From Puffinus mauretanicus (taxonomy: Eukaryota > Chordata > Aves > Procellariiformes > Procellariidae), in contig JAJKFH010002315.1 in the NCBI GenBank assembly GCA_023333565.1, positions 558,001 through 622,000 of the forward strand: 64,000 bases of DNA, written 5' to 3'. The notes beneath the pieces are model-generated. The model had not been told where the DNA came from. It searched no databases and saw nothing but the letters and a program-made list of their open reading frames with translations. Of this stretch, positions 32,576 through 43,095 are shown one piece after another. Position 1 is the stretch's first letter; each line of letters opens with the position of its first letter. A program made the position numbers and the translations under genes.

Positions 32576-35324
32576 CTCTCAAACACCCTCAAAAAAGATC
32601 CAGCATAAGTTCTAACAAAATGTGCAGTTAATTGCTTGTTTCCAAATGTTGCTAGACTGAACCCAGATTAAATCAAGGATCTGAAAACATTATTCAAATG
32701 ACCAGGGGAAAAAAAAAAAAAAAAGAAACAAAAGGGCAAGTACAGATTACGTGACAGCACAGACGAGAATTTTCAAACACCTCCTAGCAAAACACAGCCA
32801 TGAGACCATGACCAAATAACAATTCTTTAATGTCACAGCCTTAACTAATAATTTAAGCATGAGCAGTCCTTGATAACCCATCAGATCTTCCAACAAATAT
32901 TGTGCTCCTTGCAGAATCTCCACACGCTGCTCTGACAGGGACAGCAGTAGCTACACACAGGCTGCACCGGCAGCGCGCACAGACATGCACACACCATCTT
33001 CCCTTTCTCCACTCTTCATACGCCTGAGAGGATTTTGCTTTTAATTTTTTTTTTTCCCCAGCAGGGAAAGTATTTGTATTACAGGGTATGAAACTAGTCC
33101 AACATGCAAGCATATTTAATTTGGAAAATGTGTGGCTAAATGCCACTTGTTATGGGATTAGTTAACAGCTGCAAGTCTGCTACTGTGGAAAGAATTTAAA
33201 AAAAAAAAAAAAGAAAGAAAAGGATTTAACTGAGAACTGATATGTGCCGTCTCCCAACTTTCTCTGTGTATTTTCAAGTTACATCCAGTTTCTCAGTTCT
33301 CTATGGAGTTGTCCTCACTTAACTGTCAGCTGAAGCTATCTACACTTAAATTAACTCCTCTCAAGTTAGTCTGCTCTGAGTGAGAGCAGTCAGCGCTGTA
33401 AAACAGCCCTTGAGCTGCAAGGCGTGTTTAGAGGAGCCGGCTCAGCCCCACGGCGTGATTAGCACCAGCAGCAGCTTCAGCCTCGCACCGGCACTGCCGG
33501 GTCAGCCTCAGTAAAAGCACCCTTTGGCTCCGGCTAAAGACATGCACAAGCGTCAGGTTACTGGCAGCTCTCAAGTTATACCTCAAGCTAATCACGCAGT
33601 GAAGACAGGCTCTAAATTACTTGTTAAAAATACCGTACTCGTCCTGAGTGTCCTATAGTGTCCTCCAACGCTAAGTGCTGTTAACGAAGGAGAATATCAC
33701 CTTTAACACATCAGTCACATAAGGCAAACCCACCAGTCACTTTATTTTTCTTGCCCATATGGCCATGACCTCTCTGCGTGACCACTAACAGATATTTTCA
33801 TATCTGTTTTAAACCTGTCAGGAAGCAGGTTTCTAGACCATAACTCGCCCCCCCCTCCATCCCAAAGTGTTTCTCATTAGTATCATGTTGCTGCTCTCCC
33901 TCCTGCTCAGGAGCAGCTTATCTTCTCTTGAGCCTAAGCCCTTCATTGGCCTAAACTGTTGCGTATTAACTGCAAATCAGGCTCTCGGTACCAGGTTCAA
34001 GGAAGGACGTGGCTCCGGAGCAAGCAGCTGCGGAGCCAGTCCAGGAGCTGGGAGGAGCAGCCACCTCCCAGGGAAGGAGCTGCTGCAAATCCTCACCTGG
34101 GGATCCGAGGATGAGGATGGCTGGAAGGGGAGGAAACATGCTGCCGAGCACAGCGGGGCGGCTCAGACAGTGTTGCTTTCCACCCTGGCCTCTGCTCCAC
34201 CTTCAGCAAAACTGCCTAAAATGTCTTCATGGCAAAAGCCATCCCGAAAGAGATAAAAGTCTCCGTTTGTCACCCCATACGACTGGTGTTATCCGAATGG
34301 CCTTTGTGGAAGACATACCTTATTGGATCTACTTGTCTGGGGGGCAGGGGGACCTCTCACCTTGCTCCAGGCACAAGATGCTCAGGAATCCTGGTGTCCC
34401 ACAGCAGGGAGAGGGACAAGAGGGTTGGCATCAAACCCCGGGCTCAGAGAAATCACATGCAACAGCAGGGAGTAGGAAAGCGATCCCCCTGCAGCTCCCG
34501 CTGGGCGAGGGGGCTGCAGCCCTTCGCTGGAAGCCCTGCCCCAGAGGCACGGGGATTGAATCCCGAAAACTGCCTGTGCCTGTAAGCTGTCCCAAACCAG
34601 TCGTCTCTGAGTGGAAGGCAAAGTTTGCTTGCTTCACCCAAGGCTTTGGAGGGCTTTTCCCAGCCCTAGGACCTCTGGAAGTTCATCTCTCCACCTTAGA
34701 GCCACTAAGAGAAACCACGAAAGGCATACTAACATAAAACTTTAAGAAAGTGCCTTACAGTCTGCCCTGTAAAGCAGAGGAGAGCCTGCCCTGAATCCAA
34801 CACACTGTGTGCTCCTGATGGGCATAAAAACATTTCTTCACTAGTAGGCAGCTCAGCTGGTTTGATGTGACCGCAGGGCTCAGCTCATCCCTCTCGCCAC
34901 TGCCGTTCTCCCGTTCCCGCACCGTCCCCGGACGCCGCCGGGAGATGCAGCTCAGCTCTGCCAGCCGCTGCCCTGGGCACAGACAGCACCATCGCCCAGG
35001 GCATGGCACAGGGGGAGGATCAGTGCAGGGAGGAGCTGAGGAAGCTCCATCTCCTTTGCAGATGTAAAGTATCGCTCTTTATAATTTATCCTGAAAATAT
35101 GATTATCTAGGGGGAAGCATTTTGATATGGCTAATAAGTAGGAAAGTGGCAACGCAGTGTTCTATCTGCTCCGGCCGGTCTCTCCAGAACTGGTGCTAAC
35201 TATATTCTATTTTGGTTTAATCCTGTATTTACTCCCATAACTTATATAATAAAATTACACAAAGATAGTCACATATGGCAGGAAAACCTCTCCTTTTGGG
35301 TACTGTAAACTGATTGCTTGTATG
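32576..35324. other. Unique noncoding sequence
   Basis: A16 at 32709-32724 and A15 at 33198-33212 are low-complexity runs. A perfect 9-base-arm dyad (AACAGATAT/ATATCTGTT, 4-base centre) lies at 33787-33808. A GC-rich patch at 33990-34740 keeps a long frame open on + (from ATG at 34111 to 34737), but overlapping frames are also open and no domain is recognised. 35190-35320 is AT-rich and complex. No repeat family is recognised. Confidence 0.4.
33787..33808. repeat. Perfect 9-bp inverted repeat, 4-base centre
   Basis: AACAGATAT and ATATCTGTT flank TTTC. The arms contain GATA-type and CAGATA words. The sequence just upstream (GCCATATGGCCATGAC) has a further CATATG E-box-like word. Confidence 0.55.
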
Positions 35325-35342
35325 TCATATGCACACATATGA
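35325..35342. repeat. TCATATG/CATATGA inverted repeat
   Basis: Seven-base arms separated by CACA, giving two CATATG E-box words face to face. Short, so chance is a real alternative. Confidence 0.45.
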
Positions 35343-35469
35343 TCACACTGTGCTGACAGACACCCCGCAATTATGTGGACAAAGATGGATGCTACGTGGC
35401 ATTTTCCTGCTGGAAATGATACCCTGAAAGGGGGAGGAGGGAGGTAGCAAGTTTCTTAAAATCAATTTC

Positions 35470-35545
35470 TGTTATACCAGTGCCAATTCCTTCACCTGAG
35501 TCAATGTGCATCTGCATCGGTACAACTGAGACCTGACTCTGCGCA
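35470..35545. mobile_element. Decayed MITE-like element
   Basis: The order TTATACCAGTGCCAATTCC, CACCTGAGTCAATGTG, GCATCGGTACAACTGAGA and CTGACTCTGC follows a remembered sauropsid repeat, in which CTCCACTGAAGTCAATGGAG is followed by TTGCACCGGTGTAACTGAGA and CAGAATCTGGCC. About 75 bases survive with many changes. The superfamily is not certain (a nonautonomous DNA transposon is likely). Confidence 0.55.
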
Positions 35546-35856
35546 GAAGGAGCGTCTTCTTTCTTGAAGAACAAGCAAACTGGCATCACGGCCAGGTTTC
35601 TCTATGGTTGCACCTTGGTCCTGTGGTGGCTGTAGGGGACGTGCATAGAAGGGGAGCGAGAGCAGGACAATGATGTGGGGTGCCCTCCAACACCGCCTCC
35701 CCGTCCCCGGCAGTGTGTGCTTCTCGGTCTCCACAGTCAGAACCTGCCTCTGCATCTTTATGTTGAACAGCCCCGATGGACTTGTGATATTGGTACTTGG
35801 TGTGTGGGTTGTGCTAAGACAAAATACTTGCAGAGTGGCTGGAAAAGACCTTTAAA

Positions 35857-35914
35857 AGATCTTTAAAAAGCACTGGTAAAAAAAAAAAAAGATCTTTAAA
35901 AAGCGCTGATAAAA
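35857..35914. repeat. Two-copy tandem duplication, 33-bp period
   Basis: AGATCTTTAAAAAGCACTGG at 35857 recurs as AGATCTTTAAAAAGCGCTGA at 35890, each followed by TA and an A-run, which is long after the first copy (about 35878-35890) and short (A5) after the second. Two differences in the first 20 bases indicate a fairly old local duplication. Confidence 0.7.
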
Positions 35915-36639
35915 AGTGTATTTGTAGCTTTTAAATGTATCAATATCTAACAAGCAGTGATGAGTGGCAAACCAGCACTGGTACTTTACAGGGCTGCGTA
36001 AGCCAAAATTTGCCATTTCATTCCGTGAACAAACAAATCCCCCCCCCAAATAAAAAAAAACCATAGGGCATTATAACTCCTTTGAGCAAGTAAGCCTCCA
36101 AAAGCTACGTGTGAGTTTGCACAAGTGAATGCTCCCATCCCTGTGCACCTGTGTACATCTCCGCACGACAGAGACAGGGAGAAGTACAGTCCTAGTCCTG
36201 CAAAGAGCACAAGCACGTCTTAACTTCATGCACATTAGCAGCTCCATTGGGACCTGCACACTGCAGATGCTAAAAGTGTAAAGTAGCATGCAGAAGAACG
36301 CTGTAATTTCCTTAGTTTTATCTTAAAAGGGTCCAGACTGGGTAAGTTCCGTTTTTCACAACACTACAGCAAAATTTTCCTTTTCCGATATTCCCTTTTA
36401 AAACCAACAAAACAAAAATCATTTTTTCCAAAGTTGGAGGTTTGCAACCTCACTCCCCCCAGGGAGGCTGCTGAAGCTTTTTTCCATTTGTCCACATTTA
36501 AACCAGGTCCACTTTAAGAGAAACAAGTGAGAAGTGGGTTTTACCATTTCAGAAATGAAAGGCATTTACCCTGAAGACAGTAAAACAGATCTTTTAAACC
36601 TTTCTGATGCAAGAGAGGAAATGGGAAGTTTACAAAAGT
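35915..36639. other. Unique noncoding sequence
   Basis: A C9 run near 36040 and A runs near 36050-36060 are low complexity. No gene or repeat family is recognised. Confidence 0.4.
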
Positions 36640-36752
36640 AAAGCTCCAGTCCTGCACACGCAGACCTGATCTTCCTCATGTGTATAGTTCACTGAAATCA
36701 ATACGTTTTCTCACGAGCGAAGCCGCAGACGCACATAAATGTTTCCATATTT
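36640..36752. mobile_element. Palindromic MITE-like remnant
   Basis: GCTCCAGTCCTGCACACGCA, then CTCATGTGTATAGTTCACTG, AAATCAATACG, CTCACGAGCG and CGCACATAAATGTTTCC follow a remembered sauropsid palindromic repeat. In that repeat CCTGCAAACACTTACGCA leads to CATGTGAGTAGTCCCATTGA, the complementary half ends in CACGTGCATAAGTGTTTGCAG, and the centre is a GAAGTCAATGGG-type word. The copy is diverged. The family name is uncertain. Confidence 0.6.
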
Positions 36753-36829
36753 GAATCTTATATCAATACTCAAGTTGCGTTAAAGAAAAAAATGTTCTTC
36801 ACAGTAAACTCGAAAGTTTACCCAGTTTA
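36753..36829. other. Unique AT-rich spacer
   Basis: Leads into an AT-rich motif block. Nothing else is recognised. Confidence 0.4.
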
Positions 36830-36905
36830 AAAATTATTTATGAATTATGTATGTGCTAATATTTTTCATTAAATTATGTTATTTATGCATTTATTATTAA
36901 GAAAA
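36830..36905. promoter_or_regulatory. AT-rich block with HOX/CDX-type words
   Basis: TTTATGAATTATG, CATTAAATTATG and ATTTATGCATTTATTATTAA are packed closely. TTTATG is the CDX/posterior-HOX core word. This could be an enhancer segment or simply AT-rich DNA; single-sequence evidence is weak. Confidence 0.25.
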
Positions 36906-37479
36906 TATCCGAGCTTGCATATCCTCAGAATAAGCTCAGACATGGCTTCCCTGCCCATAGCCGGTATTTACAGAGCCTGCAGTGGCAGGAGCCATCGGTC
37001 GCGGACGGATGCAGCAACACCTCCCCAGCACCGCGTGCACCCAGCCCGGCGGCTGTAAAAGCACGTTTGCTCCGTCATACCCGAGGTACGGAATTGAGGG
37101 ACGGGTGGAGAGGGCAGCTCTGCTCCAGGGACGCGCCCGCCGCCCTCCAGCTGCCGGCATCCCTGGCTTTACGGCAAAACCTATTCCTTTTCAACAGTCT
37201 TGCAATGCCGAGCTCACAGCATCAAGACATTTCTTTACTTTCTATAGTGCTGCAAAGGGCCCTTGATACAGAAAAGCAACAAGTATAATACCGAAAGGAC
37301 AGCAAGGAGTAAAGATCAGCAGGAATTACTAATACATGACAAAGGGATCGCTTCCCCAAGGCCTTCACAACATAATCTTTTCTCCCACTTTATGAAGCCA
37401 CACAAAGCAAATCCCAACTGCTAACCATAAAAAATGAGAGCTATTTGCTAGAGACTTGATAATGTTTAAAAATATATAG
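36906..37479. other. Unique noncoding sequence with GC-rich patch
   Basis: A CpG-containing GC-rich patch lies at about 36970-37165, where overlapping open frames occur on both strands. No repeat or gene is recognised. Confidence 0.4.
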
Positions 37480-37625
37480 TCAAACATCTTGCTAAGTGAA
37501 GGCATGATAAAGTAAAGTCCATCTCTTACACTAACCTTCAAGGTAAAATTAATAATTAATTAGTAAAGCCAGGACATGGAATGATTGCTATCAATATTTT
37601 AATACTTTGACTGCTAATTTCATTC
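37480..37625. promoter_or_regulatory. Homeodomain-type motif cluster
   Basis: ATTAATAATTAATTAG at 37548-37563 gives several overlapping TAAT cores, including a TAATTAATTA dimer-type arrangement. It is followed by GATTGCTATCAATATTTTAA and GCTAATTTC. Candidate homeodomain-responsive element; function not shown. Confidence 0.3.
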
Positions 37626-37843
37626 TCCCTCCATAATCTGCTTTCTGAAAAAGCAGGAGAGCTACGTGTGCATTTTCAGCGCGGTACCCTGCCTCAGCCG
37701 GGGTCAACGCTGGAGAAGAAATATTGCCCAGAAGTGTGCCACAAATGTCATTTCTGCAAGGAAAAAAACCCCAACGTCCATTGCTTGGATTTTGTTATGT
37801 GCATTCGGCAAGTGTGCACTGCAGTCTTCACTGCATCTCCTCC

Positions 37844-37892
37844 AAACCAGGGGCTGCTCTCGTGAAGCCCACATGAAAACCAGGGGCTGCTC
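37844..37892. repeat. 16-bp direct repeat, 33-bp period
   Basis: AAACCAGGGGCTGCTC at 37844-37859 recurs exactly at 37877-37892. Partial similarity continues after each copy (TCGTGAAG versus GTAATGAAG). A small local duplication. Confidence 0.75.
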
Positions 37893-38139
37893 GTAATGAA
37901 GACAAGTAAAATGCAACCAAAACTTTCCCTGAGCAGTAGAAATACCTAATTCCCTGACCTGCAACTGAGCAAGGAAAACTCTGGCCCAAAAGGAAAACTG
38001 CTGGGAAAGTTATGAGGGGGTGAACCCAGGCAGGGGCACAGGCAGGGGCCACTGCTGCCCCAGCCGAGGAGCAGGGAGCAGGCGGGTGGGCGAAGGGAAG
38101 GGAGGTAACTGCTGCCCTGGACTACTGGAAAGAAAAGTG
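37893..38139. other. Unique spacer with a small GC-rich duplication
   Basis: CAGGCAGGGGC occurs twice in a row at about 38027-38049. No other feature is recognised. Confidence 0.45.
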
Positions 38140-38235
38140 TGTCTTCGCCTGCTTTATTTACTCTTTATTAGTCTAATGAGGCTGTTTCCTGGGAGTTTAA
38201 TTACCATAATAGAGACAATTCCTTTCTTAACCCTC
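38140..38235. promoter_or_regulatory. Possible conserved noncoding element
   Basis: Complex AT-rich sequence with TTTATTTACTC, GTCTAATGAGG, TTTAATTACC and ATAATAGAGACAATTCC words, bounded by GC-rich DNA. The texture (balanced, motif-dense, no repeat match) resembles developmental conserved elements. A guess pending alignment. Confidence 0.25.
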
Positions 38236-38339
38236 TTCACAGCCTGGAAGAGAAAGAGCCTCTAAAAGGGTAAAGCAGAAAACACGAGCCGCCGGTAGAA
38301 AAGTGGTGTTTTAAATCAGTCTGAGCAGAGAGGCACGAA

Positions 38340-38485
38340 ACCTCCGGCACGTGGCCATAAATCTCATCCCGTGGGGTGGGGCCGGCTGCACGGCGTCCCC
38401 CGCGTCGGCTGCAGCGTGGCCAGCGGGAGCTGCCATGGGGGGGTCCCCAGCCGGGCTCGGCCGCCCGCCCGCCCTCGCCCACTGC
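38340..38485. promoter_or_regulatory. CpG-rich patch
   Basis: About 145 GC-rich bases with frequent CpG, including CGGCCGCCCGCCCGCC. Too short for a standard CpG island. Overlapping frames on both strands are incidental. Confidence 0.35.
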
Positions 38486-41400
38486 CCTGTGAATCATGGA
38501 GCGGGAATGCAGTGCTGCAGAGTTCTGCTGCAGAAAAATTAAGAGCACATGATTAATGCTACATAAAATGTGTGGGTTACCAGCCCTTTGAAATCTTACC
38601 TCTTCATCATTTTCCATTTACAGTTTACTAATGAAATTAGATATGGTAAAGTGTTTCTTTCTTTCCTTTTTTTTTTTCCTTAAATCGACTGTGCATTTTT
38701 TGAGAGTTAAATCAACATATTTTCCATTCCATATTCAGCAAAAAATCAACAAATTAAATGTTTTTTTTTTTTCTGGTGCTGCTAAGAATATTTCCACGGT
38801 GTTGCCATAATACATCCAGCGATTTATTATATTATATTTACACGTCTGTTACTCTATGCACAACAGATAAAACAGATCAGATTAAAACAACTCTTGTTAG
38901 CTGGGCTAGTCCGTACTGACATAAAGCTGAAATGTGCACAAACCGGATAAGCTTTCCCTCCTCCCAAAAAGGTATACTTGCATTAAATGGCAGACAATAA
39001 CATCGTTCTGCTCCTTGCCATGTATATATTATAAAAAAAAAAAAACAATCCAGTCTTCAAAACATTACTCAATGGTAGGTTTAAAAGGCAAGCACTGATG
39101 AGCAGTCTCCTCCACGGACGGCTGGGAGCCCTGGCCGCTCCCGGCTTCAGGGGTGCAGCGGGCAGCGGGGCAGTAAGGCTGGACCTGGCAATCTTCAGCT
39201 GTGTTTTGCAGCAATAGACATTTTAAAAAGGTAAAGGCAAAGAGGCAGTGAGGATGAAAAGAACCAGATCTAAGAGGAGAAAATATACAGCCTATGAAAA
39301 AAACAACACAGAGCTGCGTTAATCCGACCAGAAGTCTCTCCTGGCCCGCTTCATTCGTTCCTACACGATACAGACAACATACTGTAAAAGCAAGTGCTAC
39401 AAAGGGGATCTGCAGGAAAAACACAGCATAAACTTGTGTGAGTCCAAAGTCCAAAACAACCAAGATCCTCTACTAATTTTCTTCTAATCAAGCCTCAGCA
39501 CCACCTCAGTGAAGGGGTTTCCCTTGGCTGGTGCATGAACCACCACAGCTATTACACGGGTGCTCCCTCCGTCCCCAGGGGACGTACCCCCGTGCCTTTG
39601 GTGCTCCTCAGGCACGGAGCGACTTGCCAACCGCCAGGGAGATGGGCTCAAGCAGAGCCAGGCTGGGAGTGAGGGCACCCGCAGGACTGGGAAGGAGCTG
39701 AGCAGTGGGGAAAAGGGATAACTACGTTACATTTTGGTGCTCCAGCTCTGCCTCTGCCTCCTCCCGTGCCCAACCCAGCACTCTTCATCACGTCTAGTGC
39801 AATGCAGAACCAAGGGGGAAGGAAATGGTGGCAGATGGCCACAGCGGTGACACTACCCAGAGAGCAACGGAGGCGAACATAGGTGGTGCAATCACCTACT
39901 GCTGTTTCTTACTTTGTTTAAAATTGCAACACTGCTGGTTTTCCTGACCTTCTCCTTCATGACATCCTGGAGTTGGCCTGGCACCCGTCCCCCACCAGGG
40001 ACGGCGAATGCGCGGTGCTCGGGCAGCTCGCTGCGGGGACTGCTGGCAAGCGTGGCTTCGCTTTGAAACGGCGATGACCAAGTCTTTGCTGTTAGCACAG
40101 TGCAAACCAAACAGGGTAAGATGCCGAGTTATTCAGAAGCTCTCTTTCTCAGGTAGCACAGTATTGATAAAATAAAGCAGTTAAAACATCACTGCTGAGT
40201 TCACAACTCAAATGAGGCCAGGAGACAAGGCTCACGCTGATGTTACACACGCACTGTGTCCACCACAGCCACAGCTTGCTCCCCTCCAGGACAGCTCTCT
40301 AACATGCCTGCCACCCGCACCGCTGGCTGAGCAGGGTCCAGGGACCGTCGGGAGGGAATTACCTACTTCACTTCAGATCATACTCTTTTAACAAACAGGA
40401 TTTTTTGGTGTTTATATAACTGTTACCATAACCATAGATTGACACTGTAAAAATGAAGGTGAAATGAAATAATTAAAGACATTTCCCCTGAGGTTCTGAT
40501 CACAGAGTCGCCACAAGAGAGAAGGGATTTGTGAGCCTCTCGCTTCACGAATCCAACGCCGCGTATTTAGATTAATGCTATCTTTTTCTGTGTCGCATTT
40601 TGAAGGTTAGGACTTGGCAGCAAGAAACTGCACTCTCACTAAAATTCATATATGGATATCCCCTTTGAACGCCTTCTGAATGGTTATTTTAAATAACATT
40701 GTGTTTATTAGCAGAACAGAGGAAGGACTGTAAAGCAGAACCGAAGAGTTTGATTTCCAGTCAGTGATGAATGGCGGGGGAGGCCAGGTCACCCGGCTGC
40801 AACATCAAAGGGGCGACTGAACCAGGCAGCACACTTGAAGTTAGTTAAAATGCCATAACAATTTTCCGAGTTTTTCTTTTTTCTTACATTTAAAGAAATT
40901 ATATTTTATAGCGCTGGCTTCAGCCATTATTTCCAGGTCTCTGATGATACCCAGGACTATAAAAAGGCACTACCTGCTGGCATGCCAAGGAGTATTTGCC
41001 ACACATTTTAATTGTGATATGATGTGCTCCTCTCCTCAGCAAGAACGATGTCTTTTAAAGAGCCGGAACAAAGCACCCACCTCCAACAACGCGCTATTAT
41101 GCATCCTCACATCGGCCTGCACTACTTCTAACACATCAGGATTAAATTGCCAAGTAATTTGCATGGGTCTGATTCCTCTTGGGCTAAAACTAGCCAGGGT
41201 CTTTCAGAGCTTTGCAGGTCCAGCCTTGCCCTTGCCCCTCTTTTCTGTCAGCAGAAAGTAAGGAACCCGACGCTTTTTGGGTATCCCTTGGCAAGAGGGG
41301 TGAGTGCTAAACCTTTGCTGTAGAGCTGAACCTGAGAGAGGCTGAAGAAATGAAGTCGTACGCTAAGTGCACTAAGTCATTTACTAAGTGTAGACTTATA

Positions 41401-41779
41401 GTTAAAGGTAGATGCAGTTTCAAACCGACTCGTAGGAGCGAGACATATGTACTGAATGAACACGTATTCACAAAACTTCAGGCCTTCAATCAAGCCTTAG
41501 CAAATACAGATAGAAAACAGCAAAAACTTCTGGTAGAACAGACACGCCTGCTGGCAGTTCTCTACTGCATGCATGCCTCTCGCTGCTCGTTCCTCAGTCA
41601 GTAACTGCTCAGAAGTATTTTTCCAATAGGGATTTTCCTTCCTGGAGAAAAGGAACCATACTTAACGTGTTCGTCACTTGTTTCTTTATTTTTAAAGAAC
41701 CCCGTCACACCAGAGCATCTCCCAGCTTTCCATTGCTGCCCTCAAACCTGCTTTCAAACCATCGGGTTCCAGCAGATTG
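38486..41779. other. Unique noncoding sequence
   Basis: T runs at about 38667-38677 and 38760-38772 and an A12 near 39033 are low complexity. The open frame at 39065-39463 on - starts at a non-ATG codon and is hydrophobic from T-rich codons. No domain is recognised. 40380-40700 is AT-rich and complex. Three CTAAGT words lie at 41363-41390. No repeat family is recognised. Confidence 0.4.
41363..41390. promoter_or_regulatory. Triple CTAAGT motif
   Basis: CTAAGTG (41363-41369), CTAAGTC (41372-41378) and CTAAGTG (41384-41390) are spaced 9 and 12 bases apart. They resemble NKX2-type AAGTG half-sites. Candidate clustered binding sites; chance cannot be excluded. Confidence 0.3.
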
Positions 41780-41980
41780 CCCCGAGCGTGCCAGGGCGGG
41801 CCCCAGAGCACGCCTCGCATCCCGCTTTATGTTTAATGGCAGGAGAGCAGCAGGGGGCAACCTCGCCCCGGGAACGCTGCGGGAGCCGGGGCCGGGCGCT
41901 GCGGGGCCGGGCGCTGCGGGGGCCACAGCCCCGGCTGTCAGGTCACAGCGGCGGTGGAGGGTCCACTCCGGGATAAACCG
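41780..41980. promoter_or_regulatory. CpG-rich patch with perfect 15-bp tandem duplication
   Basis: GC-rich, CpG-dense sequence. The unit GCCGGGCGCTGCGGG occurs at 41891-41905 and again, unchanged, at 41906-41920. G-runs around it could form a quadruplex. This is the second strongest CpG-dense segment of the window. No exon is recognisable. Confidence 0.45.
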
Positions 41981-43030
41981 AGGTGAAACAAAACGAAATA
42001 AATAAAAAATAAAATAAACCCCCCTCGTGCAGGCGAGGAGGCGGCTGTGAAGGCAGATAGACTTACCGGGGGTTTTGTTTTAACTTTGCCTGCGGGCACT
42101 TTTGAGCCCAAGTAACGGCGGATCTGGGAATAACAGGTGTTTATTGATTTCCTCGTGGTTGTTGGGTTTTTTTCAGCCGCAGAGCTGCAGCAGAAAGACA
42201 TATGTAATCCATATGTAACACTTCAGAAAATGAAAGGCAGCAGAAACACCGAACAGGTGGGCAGAATGGGGGGAAGTTTTGACTCTCCCCCCAGTAAATT
42301 TTACCTACTTTTCCCACATCATCAATATTAGGAAGAAAGAAAAAAGAATTTTTTAAAAACCCGACCTCCCCTAAAATGGCTTTCAGCGTGGATGAAAGCT
42401 TTCGGCATCCACCCAAATCAGAAAACAGGCTGGGGTTTCCTCCTGACCGTTCCACTTAGGGGCAAGTTTCAAAGTATGGTAGCTACAGCACTGCTAATTC
42501 TCTACGGCTAACAATCCTGTATCGAGGGGGAGACGCTGTTTTGCTGCAAAGCGAACAAAGCCACAAGGATAAAGCAGAACGTCTAGGAAATGCAACCAAG
42601 CCGTGGCGTAAAGCTGAGCAGAAGTACATTCCTACACATTGGGCTTTCCCAAATTATCTCCTAGGTAAACAACCTAAAACTGGCCTCTCCACTCTGACGT
42701 ACACCAACTTGTTTCCACGGGCATTTTGCCTGGGCAAAGAACCCAGGACTTTGTCCCAGTTTTTTATCCACTGAATTACATGTATTTATTTGGGCTCATC
42801 CAGCCTGACTCGGAGCGTATTGACCGCAGCGGGGGCTGCCAGTGCACAGTCCTGCCAGCGCTGCGTGAGCCTCCAATTTCCACAGCGCCCGTTGCCGTGT
42901 CTGGAGCATCTTTACCCCTTCTCCTCCCTCCCCGCAGTGACAACAAATCCACCTCCACTGCATTAGTCCAGCATTATCTTATCAAACAGAGGGGGGGGAG
43001 GGAATAATATTGATCATTTTCTCCGATTTT
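41981..43030. other. Unique noncoding sequence
   Basis: Mixed composition with an A-rich stretch at about 41988-42018 and a G9 run near 42992. No repeat or gene is recognised. Confidence 0.4.
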
Positions 43031-43095
43031 AAAAAGAGGGTGAGGGGAAAAAAGAAAAAAACCAAGAAGGGGAAAGCAGACAAAGAGAGGCTAAA
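43031..43095 (+). repeat. Purine-rich tract
   Basis: Nearly all A and G for about 65 bases (AAGAGGG, GAGGGGAAAAAAG, AAGAAGGGGAAAG). Low-complexity purine DNA with no regular unit. Confidence 0.6.

Noticed and set aside
28606..33212. Poly-A runs as tails of processed retrocopies
   Set aside because: No recognisable gene sequence or target-site duplication was seen next to the A16, A22, A16 and A15 runs.
34009..34110. Upstream extension of the long + frame
   Set aside because: It begins at GTG rather than ATG, which is not a normal vertebrate start. Only the part from 34111 is worth testing.
39065..39463. 132-codon hydrophobic open frame on the minus strand
   Set aside because: The start codon is TTG and hydrophobicity comes from T-rich codons. 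No membrane-protein family is recognised.
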